This document shows, piece after piece, positions 13,601 to 50,714 of a DNA stretch of 50,714 bases. Within the stretch, counting starts at the first letter, position 1, and each line of letters begins with the position of its first letter. Below the pieces are notes generated by a model, which did no database searches, was not told where the DNA came from, and saw only the letters and a program-made list of their open reading frames with translations. This DNA comes from Acanthaster planci (Eukaryota; Echinodermata; Asteroidea; Valvatida; Acanthasteridae): the NCBI RefSeq assembly GCF_001949145.1, contig NW_019091393.1, positions 1,491,481 to 1,542,194 of the forward strand. The letters run 5' to 3'. The translations under genes and the position numbers were made by a program.

Positions 13601-16600
13601 TTCCCAATTAGTCTCAGCCCCATCAACAAATCGACAGGGATTCGGATCTTGTGTTTGTTATTTTTGATCGGACGTGAGAAGTGTCATCGTTGAAATCGTG
13701 TATGAAGGATCAGAGTCTGTCCTTAGGCTAAACTGCGTTCAGTTGATAATCTGTTTATGCTATTCCAGTCAAGGATGTCCGAGTAGACGGAGTCCATATT
13801 TTAACACTCTTGAGAGAATAGGTGCTACTCATTAGTTAGATGCAAGTGACCGAAGAAACTGGCCGAAGTTGAAGTTGGACACGGACATAACAAAATGGTT
13901 TGTTTTTCAATAGGCATACTATTTTATAGTGGTAGTGCGCTTTCCTTGGTGTATTAGACCACGAGCCTTTCTTCCAAAAGCCTGCATCCTTAGACGGTAA
14001 GGATGAAAACAAGAAACACTGCCTTAAGGGTATTTTAATCTTCCTTACAATTCCACTCGCTGTTATTTTAGTATTCCCTTCACGTGTGGTGGTGATGGAA
14101 GATTGTCCTGATGAAACTGCAGCTCTTGGCTTTTCACGAGTGACAAGTTTGATTGTAGACGCTGTATAAACGTAGCAACAATATGTTTTTGAATTCCAAA
14201 TTGACTGCTGCGGGACATAGTCTATTTACAGGGTCACATCAGTGTCCTCTCTCGCGTTCACGAGAAGCCTTAATTCAAGGTGGCTTACGGTTGCCTTGGC
14301 CAACAATATAATTCATGTTTTTTTCATAGAAAGTGGGTTGGGAATTCTTATACTCTCGCAAATAAAGATGGCTACTTCGGAGTACAGACGTAATCATTAA
14401 CTCAGTACATGTATTTCGTTCATTATTCCAACTTCTCTGAATTTTTCAGTGTGCGAAGGAGCTACAGGATCGGTTTACAGCAAGAAACTATTCAAAAAAT
14501 TGTTTGAAGACGAGGGATATAATCACAATGTTCGGCCAGTTCTCAGCGTGAACACAGTTACTGAGGTCAGAATGCTTCTGTACGTAGCTCAGGTTCTGGA
14601 CATGGTATGTAGGAAGTTCAGGAGTTTCTCTTTTTTTCAAAGGGAACATTGTAATCATAAAATAAACAAACTTGGGATTCAATTCCTTTCAAAAGGTGCA
14701 GAATTGAAAAGATTTTGAAGTATTACTATGTTAACTTTTATTTTCGTTGTATATAAACAGGATGAGAGACAGCAGACACTGACAACGAACATGTGGGTCA
14801 CTTATGTAAGTTCTTACCTCCTCAAACTCTCTAAAGCTAAACACTTATTGTTTTTACTATACTGGTTTTATCAACTTTGATATTGGGTATTTTTGTTTAA
14901 AATTACTCATGATTTTTTTTCAAGGTGTGGAAAGATGAGTTTATACATTGGGACCCAGAAGAATGGGGAAATGTTACCAAACTCAAAGTTGATTCGGAGC
15001 TACTTTGGATGCCAGACATAACGCTGTACAACTGGTAAGCATGAATGCAGGTAGAGACTGGCTTAACATGAAAAACACTGACATCACGCTTAACAACTGG
15101 TAACTTGAATCTTGGTAGGGACCGGCTTAACATGAAAAACCCTGACATCACGCTTAACAACTGGTAACTTGAATCTTGGTAGGGACCGGCTTAACATGAA
15201 AAACACTGACATCACGCTTAACAACTGGTAAGCATGAATCTTGGTAGGGACCGGCTTAACATGAAAAACACTGACATCACGCTTAACAACTGGTAACTTG
15301 AATCTTGGTAGGGACCGGCTTAACATGAAAAACCCTGACATCACACTGTACAAAGGCTGGTAAGCACGAATACACTGTGGACACTTGCGTAACATAAAAA
15401 ACACTGACATCACGCTTAACAACTGGTAACTTGAATCTTGGTAGGGACCGGCTTAACATGAAAAAAACACTGACATCACGCTGTACAAAGGCTGGTAAGC
15501 ATGAATACATGGTGGATACCTGCTTAACATAAAAAAACACTGACATCACGTCGTAGAACTGGTAAGCATGAATCCAGGTAGAGACCTGCTAAGCTTGAAA
15601 AAATTTGTTAGTAAATTTGTGTGCTAATAAGATTGAGCTGAAAACGAAGCTAAAGTAATAAGCACTGCACGGTATATAGTTCATTGGTAAACATGGACGT
15701 CTCCCGGATATTGCCCTGGCGGGCGCAAAGCACTTATTAGCAACAAATTGATAAAACAAAGACAATGGAAATAGGTCAATTTGAATTATTTTCAAGCAAA
15801 TTAGTGATTTTCATTCCGTTCCATCTCTTCTTTCATTTCTTCTGCTTTTTTCTCTTTCCTTTTTAATTTTTTATTTTTACTAGTCAATATTTCGGGGGGG
15901 GGTCACTGCTTGTCCTATCCCACTGCAACGTTCATGATTGGTAATAGCTTTCGTTGAGCAGAAAGTTTCTGTTCTTTGCAAACTTAGCCACTCCATGGCA
16001 GGGGTGACGGGTTATACAAACTTTTGGACAGGATGCAATCCTCCAAGGTCCCTTCGTAGTCAAAGTACATCCGACATTCAAAAATCGAAATCTTTTGGTT
16101 TGATCGAAAGCAATGCACGTATATCGTTCATCACGCTGCACCGTCTGATGAGACTTTTAATTAAACCTGCCCATAAATCTATCTGATGATCCCGTGATGA
16201 CAGATTTGGTCCGAGTAAAGTTGTTGTGATCGAGAACAGAGGATTTCAAGTTTGATTACTTAAAGGTAGATGTGCAATATGTTATCGTGGATACTGGACG
16301 GAGAAAGGAAAACATCACAATGTATGGAACTTTTTTCCTGTGATGTCACGATCATGGTGGACCTATGATGTGTTGTGATGGTATTGAGTGAATAGTGTTG
16401 GGATGGTAGTCTACCTATTGAAGATAAACTAAACGCTTGCACGTGGTTGAAGCTGCCCGTATAGGAATATATGCGATCGCCCAAGGCGGTCCACACGTGG
16501 TGGTATAGTTTACATTTAGCGCAATCCAGTCACGTGGGTGAAAAAGGTCTATACATGTATTTGAAGTTCCAACATGAATACTGCTGCTGGTTGTGACCTA

Positions 16601-19600
16601 GCTTCTTCTGAAGTAAAATATCAGTGATCACTTCCATATACCGCTCACTGACTGCTTCGTTGCTACTTTTATAGCAAAGTTACTGAACTGTCATAAAACA
16701 CTGAGAAGTCTTGCCTTGATTAAATCTTCTTTACAGCGCTGCAGATAACTACATTCCCTACCTAACCAAGAAGATTTGCATCATTTACAATGACGGTAAC
16801 ATCAATTGGGCCTCTCCAGTCATAATGAAGTCGCACTGTAATATCGATGTCACACATTTCCCCTTCGATAAACAAAGTTGTGAGCTCAAGTTTGGCCCTT
16901 GGCAGTATGATGGTACAGAGGTCAACTTAACTGGCACAGGTATAGCTCTCAATTTCCATGTACACATAACCAAAAACCAAAAAGATACTACGACTCTGGT
17001 TCTCAAGACAAGGAATACGTAAACCAGTCGGTGGATTTGGTGAATCTAATGGCGTAGGATGACATACGCATTTTGAAACATTTAAAAAAAATATACTGTA
17101 CAAAACCAATTAATTTTGCCGCTGGTTTATCAATGATAAAGAGTTCCTCGGCATTATATTCAAAAGTATTAATTTTGTAAATCTATAGTCGACTAATGAA
17201 AGGGAATCTCGGGGTTATAAGCGCACTGTAGGCATTTTTTGGGACTCAAACCTAACATTCAATTAATACTCACAAGGTTTGAAATCGACGAATCGTAACA
17301 CCAGGCTATAATGGTCAACAATTGATGTTTGTTTCCGCCTCTGAAAGGTGATACCTCAGTCTTCATCAGCGATGGAGAATGGGACATGAAGGGGTTAGAC
17401 GTGAGACAAGACGTCAACTTTTACCCTGATGCACCCGGTATTCCATACACTGACGTGGTGTATACCATGCATTTCAAGCGTCGGTCGCTATACTACGTCT
17501 TCAATCTGGTTATGCCATGCGTTCTCGTTGCTGGAATTACTATCCTGGGATTTGTCCTGCCAGCTGACTCAGGGGAGAAGGTAAGCCAATTCACTAAAAG
17601 CTAAAAAATCATCCTCCTGAATTCCTCGTTTTGCCTCAATTGAGACATGTTCTACAAACTAAAGCACAAAAAAGCAATAAGCGATGCTGCATTTGCAATG
17701 AAACTGAGTGGAATATAAGAATTTAAGTGCCTAATTTGGGCTTTAGTTTTGCAAAGATTCCATCCTCTTCCTCAGTGAACCCGTTTTAATCATCTTCAGT
17801 TTGTATCCTTTTCCATCCATTTTCTCAGGTCAGCCTGGGTATCACTGTGCTGCTGTCTTTGACCGTGTTTCTCCTTCTGATAGCTGAGTCTATGCCTCCT
17901 TCAAGTCACGTGCCGGTTATTGGTAAGTCCGTCGTCAACCTCATGCATTAAAGTTCAAACCTGCACCGGTTGATTATTAATTATGTACGTTATCAAGCAA
18001 CAGTATGTAATTATTTAGATGTTCATCCTGCAACTCAATTAAGGGTTCCAATTTATTCAAAACATACTGAAGTCTAAACAATTCGTTGTGGCAGTTCAAG
18101 AAGGTGCCCTTGTCGATACAAACTTATAAGCCCACAGTTTGGCTTTATATGACCAGCGAAAACGTCTAAACTGCCAATATAAGATTGTAAAATTTGGAAT
18201 CGAATCAGTAATTACAAGACTAACGAATGATTGGTATCATATTTGTTTCTCTTATTCGGGTCGTGTGTGGTGAACTTGCTTCGTTCACTTATTTTCGTAT
18301 CCGTTGATCAACTGTGACAATGCTAGTGTGTGGGTGTCCTACAGTAAGATTGTACGTGCGCACTGAGCACGTTTATGGACTATATTTAGGTGGTGAAAAA
18401 GTGCCAAGAATATCTAGGAATTTATTTACAAGTGACCAAAGGCGAGAGATGTTATTGCAAAGGTTAATGAATTGGACTTGCCTGTTACGTCAAATGCAGA
18501 TTTGTAATTGAAGTTTTGCCCTTTTTCACTTAATCGTACTCCTGAGGGTGGATCAAATATACAGCGCGTTGATAGTCAGCGACATAAATCATTAGTCAGA
18601 TCTATCAACTGCTGTGGAGATGGCGATGCAATTAAGCATCAAACTGTTACTTCGTCTTGTATATGTATCAATTCGACAGAAATATTTTCCGCTCCAAACT
18701 TCTTGAGACAATGTAATTCACTCTTCTGAAAAAAAAAATGGTCTGAATTTTCTTGCTTTAGCTCTCCAGCAAAACTGGTGTCTGACAGTTGAATGATTTT
18801 AAATCAATGAAGAATCCTCGAATGAGTTGGCCTCGAGAAAACAAGATTTACGCTCGTTTGGTCAATTTGCCTTGAAGTTTCTAGGAGCGCATGCGTGCGC
18901 ACGCGCTGTAATGGGGCCCGGGTAGAGGCTAAACTCCACTTTATGATCTGAGGTTATCTGCGCTTCAGTTGTTCTTAATTTCACACCAGTGATTAACCAA
19001 GGACATCTGAATGTAGCACAACTTATTTAAAAGTGTTAGGGGAAAAGACAATCAATGAAGTGCTGTTTTAGCCGTTTTGTTCGTTTTGCCCCTTTTTTAA
19101 TTTGGGAGTGAACTCCAAGAAGTTGCCTCCCAGTTCACTCAGAGGAAAATCCACGGAAACAAAAGAGAGTGACATCTCATCAGCTCACCCAATGGAACGA
19201 CTGCGATTCGAAGGACGGAGCAACCAAGGTGGAAAGCGGAATAGATCAAATTTAGGTTGCGATCTACCCAACTGATCATTACAGTACAATCAACGTGTAT
19301 ACACAAGCACTCTGTAGGCGTAAGCCGACTTGTACACGAGTCACGTGAATAACTACAAATAATACCCAAACTTGCTCAAAGGTATTCTGTGAAGACCATT
19401 TAAAGTGCATCTGGCTTTAAAATATTGTTGAGTATGTGCAACAAGGCCGATTTAATTTATCCTAGCTTGACAACGGATTCCGACCCTGTTCGCGCCGCAT
19501 AACATCGACCGTGGAATGAATAAAGATGGCCGCCCAGAGCTAAAGGTGTTTCCGCTCAGTCCAAGCAGACGAGGTTTCCTGATCGTTGCTCGCACTCTTT

Positions 19601-21126
19601 CTCATATCATTTCTAGTGCTTCGTCATTAAGATGACATGACTAATTTCGGAATTAAGTCCCTGAAGCGACCGCGTCGGATTATTAATATGTTTTTGATCA
19701 TGTTGATTCGAAAATGATTGTACGCGCCACAAAGTTGACCCCGTGGAAGTAAATGCCATGGGGTTGATTATAGCTTCAAGCCAGGTAGTCGTATAGATGC
19801 TTTCAGCGAACATCATCATAATTATTACGGACTACTTTGGTTCCATAAATGAAAAATGTAATGTAGTTTACGTCATTCTACTCCATGATAGAACATAATT
19901 GTGAGTTGCTGATATTGAATATTCACTGTGAATAGAAGCCTAAACTGAAGAAAAAGAAAAAACAGGAATAAAGGAAACGAAATACTCAATGATAAAACCA
20001 TTGTCTATATGGTGAAACAATTTATACAAAAGCTAACAAACAACAAATCAATAATCAAGTTGTTTCGAGTTACTTAAGATTGTGCGTGCTTTGAGTAAAG
20101 TTTGTGGAACTTGAGGTGGTAATTGTCAAACGCCTTAAATTGAGGTTTAAACGAAACACCTGCTTGGGTTTATGGCGGCCGTTTAAGGAAAGGCTTATAA
20201 AAGATGGAATTTGTCTGCGAGCAGACATCGTCTGATGAGCGGAGACATGCCTGCACGCACCGTATGGTGGCGCTAATCATGTAACGTGGTGTTGCCGACT
20301 TGGTGGGTATTTCGGGTTGTTTTATAACCAGCAGACCCCGGCCACGTCCCGTTAGATGTCATAGAGGTATGTCAGGAAGGATGCGTCTGAAATTGCTGCG
20401 ACCAGAGATAACACGTGCGCTTACGGTTTATTCACTCAGATGGCTGCGACACTTTTCATAGTGGTATGTGTTAGTCCATGTCTCATTTTAATCAATTCGG
20501 ACACATCTAACTTAGGTTTCGTTTGATCAGTTTTTTTCGTTCTTTTCTCTCTTGCTTTGCATGTTCTAGGTCAGTACTATGCGGCAACTATGCTCCTAGT
20601 GTCCATCTCTATTATGTTGACAGTCATTGTCTTGAATCTTCATCATCGTGGACCAACTTGCCGACCCGTTCCAAGGTGGATGAGGCGGATCTTCCTCAAT
20701 AAGCTAGCTCCCATATTGCGGCTGCATCCGAGACCAAGCCAGAGGAACAAAGCAGTGAGCAAAGATCATAAGATTTTCATGCGTATGCAGGAGAGCGAGA
20801 CATCAATAATGGACTTGACGACCCCACTGCATCAGAATCACCAGACGCCGGGAGATGAGTCGCCAATACGGGCCATGCACAACACCACTCGAAACTTGCA
20901 CAGAGACGGTCCCGAGAGGGCGTGCTGCCGTCAGCAGATAGACATTCTGCGACGGATGATGGATCACATGCGCGTGGTACGAGAGCACTATGATAGCTTG
21001 GATCATTCTGATTTCATCCGAGGAGAATGGAAGCAGGTGGCACAGGTTGTCGACCGTTTGTTCATGATCTTCTATATACTCGGAACTATATCCACTTTAC
21101 TCATTATCTTTATTCAACTCAGCTGA
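10685..21126 (+). CDS. Nicotinic acetylcholine receptor subunit lacking the alpha-type vicinal cysteines
   Basis: Subunit of a pentameric cation channel at the plasma membrane. Eight exons: 10685-10748, 14450-14604, 14761-14805, 14925-15034, 16737-16939, 17348-17580, 17829-17922, 20570-21126; 1461 nt, 486 residues, all joins in frame. The ATG is followed by a hydrophobic signal peptide (residues 1-22). The extracellular domain has sequons at N104 and N188 and the Cys-loop C159-C173 (13 residues between, with FPFD inside). Aromatic-box residues are W85, Y123, W180, Y218 and Y226. Loop C reads [10 protein letters not shown], so the CC pair of ACh-binding alpha subunits is absent. M1 is about 243-263, M2 about 270-290 ([17 protein letters not shown], with E269 at -1' and L279 at 9', a cation-selective pattern), M3 about 304-325 and M4 465-484. 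The M3-M4 loop is about 140 residues. M2 is almost identical to the alpha7/alpha9 class. The family is certain; subtype and ligand are not. Confidence 0.93.
10749..14449 (+). other. Receptor intron 1 (3.7 kb)
   Basis: Phase 1 intron between the signal-peptide exon and the start of the ligand-binding domain (donor GTAAAG, acceptor TTTTTCAG). Open frames within it, the longest 132 codons at 11101-11499, show no family motif and no splice framing. I see no RNA gene or recognisable mobile element. Its size would fit regulatory elements, but none is identifiable by eye. Confidence 0.6.
15014..15604 (+). repeat. ~64-bp tandem repeat (about 9 units) seeded by an exon end and its splice donor
   Basis: Units start near 15014, 15078, 15142, 15206, 15271, 15335, 15404, 15470 and 15540, with lengths of 64-70 bp. 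Unit 0 holds the last coding bases of receptor exon 4 (from GACATAACGCTG), the real donor at 15035, and the first intron bases. Later units are intronic and repeat GACATCACGCTTAACAACTG followed by GTAAC or GTAAGC. Units 1-4 and 6 are very alike; units 5 and 7 carry a small insertion giving AAGGCTGG. Four intronic copies (units 3, 5, 7, 8) keep a good GTAAGC donor-like sequence. Expansion therefore started at a functional exon-intron boundary. Confidence 0.9.
15605..16736 (+). other. Rest of receptor intron 4
   Basis: About 1.1 kb of non-coding intron between the tandem repeat and the acceptor at 16736. It holds a pyrimidine-rich tract at about 15815-15880 and a G9 run near 15894-15902. No exon-like segment with proper splice signals was seen. 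Confidence 0.6.
17923..20569 (+). other. Receptor intron 7 (2.6 kb)
   Basis: Phase 1 intron between the M2 exon and the M3-M4 exon (donor GTAAGT, acceptor GTTCTAG). It contains an alternating purine-pyrimidine run at 18887-18906 and a TATAAAAG word near 20195 with no other promoter evidence. Open frames here are short and not family-like. Many nAChR genes have additional coding exons in this part of the gene, but the frame closes perfectly without any here. Confidence 0.6.
18887..18906. other. Alternating purine-pyrimidine tract (Z-DNA candidate)
   Basis: Twenty consecutive bases alternate purine and pyrimidine, almost all GC/GT steps, starting GCGCATGCGTGCGCAC. Such tracts can adopt the left-handed Z form under negative supercoiling. 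It lies in receptor intron 7. Function is not shown by sequence. Confidence 0.6.
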
Positions 21127-21585
21127 AGCGTCACCGATCGTGTTCGGCCAAGTCTAATCCTCATCGGCAAATAAGCTCTTCGAATTTTACAGTTAAAGAG
21201 GGCTTTAATTTTCACTCGTACTCTGCCAATAAGGTGCTGGAGCCAGGCGTTTTTTCAACACACAAAGTAAATAGGCATTTGCCCGACCTTTGTCAAGGGT
21301 TTTCTCGCGAAGTCAGATGAAATTTTCTTAATTGCGACGTGTACCAGCGTGTGGGGCGCTTGTGTTATGAGAAGCCAGTCTCGTAACTTGCGTTCATATT
21401 TTGACTTTTTGCGATAAAATTCATGAAGCTGGTGGGCATACGCGCGCCCTTCAAATTACAATTTCTTTTCAAAATGCCTGGCTGGTATATTGCTCCTCAA
21501 GTGACGTCATGCAGTTAAAGTCGGTGAATGTTTGGGCAAGTTCGAGTGACGACTATATAGTTAACTCCGCCCCAACGATGGATGG

Positions 21586-21890
21586 TTTGAACCAAAGATC
21601 GTATAGCGCCGAAGGCGCAAGATGGATAACTCTGCCCGAAAGATGTAATTACCATGGACACCTTTGAGCAAGCGATACGCCTGCGCAGTTTAGGGTCATG
21701 CTTGGCCGGGTGCGGGCTCACCAGGTGCACGTGCCTGCCGCGGCGCCTGCGCCTGTGCATTAATGTGCACTGCGCAGGCGTATCGCTTGCTCAAATGGCG
21801 CCTATGCGATTACAACGTTTTACGTATATTTAGGGTGAAATTCGTCATCTTGCGCCGCTTTGCGGGGTTATTTGATCTTTGGTTTGAACT
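21586..21890. mobile_element. Foldback / MITE-like inverted-repeat element
   Basis: Two arms of roughly 100 bp are imperfect inverted copies. The inner parts are essentially perfect: TTTGAGCAAGCGATACGCCTGCGCAG (from about 21661) against its reverse complement ending at about 21796. Outer parts match with gaps, for example GGCGCAAGATG on the left against CATCTTGCGCC on the right, and CCAAAGATC near 21592 against GATCTTTGG near 21875. The centre holds a GC-rich spacer with GTGCACGTGC. No transposase is encoded. I could not define a target-site duplication. It lies about 460 bp past the receptor stop, probably inside the 3' UTR if the poly(A) signals near 22294 are used. Confidence 0.75.
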
Positions 21891-22293
21891 AGGTATCTAG
21901 TCGACCATTTTAGGACCAAGCCCAAGGGGTATGGTCACGCCGCTGGTTATCAGTAGCATTTATCATAATAACTGTGCGAGATTTCAAATGATGACCATGT
22001 ACGCCGCGAGAATCGCAGCCAAGGGTGAAATGTAAGTAACAATGAGCTTTTTTAAAATTTGACCGACTAGGGTCGTTCGAGTGTAACAGAATTATGCTTG
22101 CGCATATTAAAAAGCATTTGACTACTGGTTGAACTATAACTTGCCGCAAGTTCATTTGCGCAAGCTCACTTCCGCTCTGCCAACAAACTTTGACGCTTCT
22201 GTACGGTGATTTCGATTATATTGCATGTATTGTTGGTTTTCGTAAAGGCTCTGTCATGGTCATACTTATAACTTGAAAGTACATGGATGTCAC

Positions 22294-22307
22294 AATAAAA
22301 CAATAAA
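22294..22307 (+). terminator. Candidate poly(A) signals of the receptor gene
   Basis: Two AATAAA hexamers (22294-22299 and 22302-22307) lie about 1.17 kb after the receptor stop, followed by TG-rich sequence. They are the closest good poly(A) signals I see downstream of the gene. Usage is unproven. Confidence 0.45.
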
Positions 22308-24066
22308 CTGAAGAAGACAAAGAAATGCTAGAACACATATACATGCGTTGGGTCATGATATACACTATAATGTGTTTTATCACATAATGTAAGGATTCAC
22401 ACTTTGTGATAAGCAATGTTAGTAGATAGGGTTGACTAGTGCTAATGATACAATCACATGTGTAATGTCATTATTTGAAGTGATATGTTGACACCTTGTG
22501 TAGGCAGAATTAATGGTAATGCTTTTTGTTTGGTAGTTTTCAGACGGTGAGGGGAAGAAGGAAATTCCAAGTAATTGTTTGTTTGTTTTAGTTTGTAGAA
22601 GTTGAAAACAGTTGCTTTGAAATGGTCACCAACTGAATTTTGATAACAGAATTAAATATTTTAAAATTAAAAGTAAATTAACATGTATCAGTTTCCCTCG
22701 GTATTTTAAAACAATTTTAGTTTTCTTGCCTGTTGAGCAACAAATCGGATGATATGAGTCTAATAAAGATCGTATACGGATTGTATCAAAGTCCATTTCT
22801 CTGTTTCTTTGCTCTGATTTGATGCAGTAGTTATGGCTAGTTTACAATCAAGTCCTTTTGTTACTTGTTCCTTCAAGTTAAGACTGGTATTCTTACGACT
22901 GATCTGAGAGATGACCCCCAGAATGCTTCTTTACTGGAACATCTGGACTGGAAGTCAGTTTTCAACTGCCAAAATGTCATTGAATCGCAAATGATCTAGA
23001 TAGCATTGGCGATGGAACGATTTTCGGGGGGGGGGCACCAGCCACGAATAGGTTGATGATCCATGGAGCCCAACCAGTTGTAGGACCTACAAAAAGTGTG
23101 CAGGCGTGGCATACATAGACGGTGTGCGGGACCTCTATACAAAGAAGTCCACATGATGTATGGTATGATGGCGTTGTGTGGACTCGCACACGTCCACACA
23201 ATTTTTTCACCTCTCTTAAAAACAGATTCAGAGGCATTTTGGGGTCAAGGTTATCCGTGGCAAAAGGAAGAGGAACAGTCCAGGAAATCATCATCAAAAA
23301 TCCAGCTCGAAGGAGTTATCCTAGTTGGAGAAAACAGAGCATTTTCCTCAAGTTTTCTTAACCACAGGAGAACAAAGGCATATCTGCACTTTGTATATGA
23401 AACAGGTAATGGTGTGTGTGTTGTTGGGGGAAGCCCCCAGTCTAAAAAGTGTGTGGGGGGGCGCATTGTCCCCCCCCCCCGCAGCCTCCAGTGCGTAATA
23501 GGCATGGTTGCCCTTTGACGTTTTTCCCACTATCAAGACGAAGATGTCTGGTGCGTTGTCCCATACCTTAGTGACAGAGGGCGCTAGTCAACAATAGTTT
23601 AAATTTCAATAAAGTTTACTTTTGGCCCAGAAGAAGTGAAGTTGTTTCTCTCAACCTATGTTTAAACAAAATAAATTTTTGACCCATGCAGGCCTAATAT
23701 AGTGTTCACTAACAAATTTGATTATACATTTTTGAAACGCCCCGAGGAGAGTCTAAAGCATTTTTACAAATCTCGGCTTTGTTCCGAATGATCCGTCTGA
23801 CATGAAACTCTTCGGCACAAGAAAATTCAGTTAAACAAAAAGCCATAGTTTGCTAAAAAAAATTGACAAACTTTATGCTATTAAATCTTGTATTGTCCAA
23901 ATTAACTTTGTAAACTCGGAGGTTTGCAAGTGATGTTGATGCCAGCATGGAGGGGAAATTCCTCCATGATGCCAGACACAGGGGTTTTCACAGAACGAAG
24001 CCAGGATTTGAGAAATTCTTGAATATTTAATTTATTATCAAGTTATTTTTGGCTCAGAGTCATATC
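22308..24066. other. Intergenic region between receptor and DOCK genes
   Basis: About 1.75 kb without a recognisable gene. Open frames on both strands at 22977-23518 overlap each other, sit in a G/C-run region and match no family I know. Further AATAAA words occur near 22761 and 23608. The part just before 24067 should contain the DOCK promoter and 5' UTR, but no TATA box stands out. Confidence 0.5.
23424..23480. repeat. G-run / C-run hairpin cluster
   Basis: TTGGGGGAAGCCCCCAG (23424-23440) is a tight palindrome. It is followed by a G7 run (23455-23461), eight intervening bases and a C11 run (23470-23480), which would also pair. A separate G10 run lies at 23026-23035. Such tracts are prone to length change and to structure formation. 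Confidence 0.8.
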
Positions 24067-24069
24067 AAG

Positions 24070-50629
<26,560 letters not shown>

Positions 50630-50714
50630 GTGAGTAACCCTTGAATTGGCAGATGTTCTGTAGTCTGATATTCATTATCAGCTTGCAAGTAGTAGAGGTG
50701 TTAATTATCTCTGA

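Noticed and set aside
14903-15549. Minus-strand open frames with repeated [14 protein letters not shown]-like peptides
   Set aside because: They are translations of the 64-bp tandem repeat in a receptor intron, on the wrong strand, with no independent gene signals.
20228-20270. CTGATGAG sequence suggesting a hammerhead ribozyme core
   Set aside because: The required CGAAA segment and the closing stems are missing.
22977-23518. Overlapping open frames on both strands up to 140 codons
   Set aside because: No family motif, overlapping on both strands, and partly made of G/C runs and GT-rich sequence. No splice signals or conserved start context.

Overview
This window is animal nuclear DNA: intron-rich, GT-AG spliced, AT-leaning, with long non-coding stretches. 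I read three genes from it, all on the plus strand: the 3' part of IFT74 (1-3805), a complete nicotinic acetylcholine receptor subunit (10685-21126), and the 5' and middle part of a DOCK-C family gene closest to DOCK7/DOCK6 (24070-50629, running off the end). The close match to vertebrate families, an echinoderm- or hemichordate-like sequence texture (frequent TAGGCCTA and ACATGTA words) and short compact exons suggest a marine invertebrate, most likely a deuterostome. The species is not identifiable from this alone.

Layout. 1-3805: eleven full IFT74 exons plus the last two bases of another, giving 376 in-frame C-terminal residues of a ciliary coiled-coil protein. The last intron has textbook minor-spliceosome (U12) signals. 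3806-10684: IFT74 3' UTR with a poly(A) signal, then about 6 kb in which I see no gene. 10685-21126: eight exons joining to a 486-residue Cys-loop receptor subunit. It has a signal peptide, the 13-residue Cys-loop, M1-M4 and a cation-type M2. It lacks the paired cysteines of ACh-binding alpha subunits but keeps all five aromatic-box residues. Its fourth intron opens with about nine copies of a ~64-bp tandem repeat whose first copy is the end of the coding exon with its splice donor. 21127-24069: 3' flank with a long inverted-repeat element and two poly(A) signals, then intergenic DNA with G/C-run hairpins. 24070-50629: 34 DOCK exons that join without a frame error into 1825 codons. They cover the N-terminal DOCK-C region, the DHR-1 (C2) domain, the helical middle and the start of the DHR-2 GEF domain.

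The genes are functionally unrelated (intraflagellar transport, ligand-gated ion channel, Rho-family GEF), and nothing suggests a shared operon-like system. The unusual features are structural: one U12 intron, exon-derived duplications in two introns, four long foldback inverted-repeat elements (one flanked by TTAA), two tRNA-like SINE remnants and several minisatellites. All gene models were built by hand from splice signals and reading frame plus recalled family knowledge. No search or transcript data were used.
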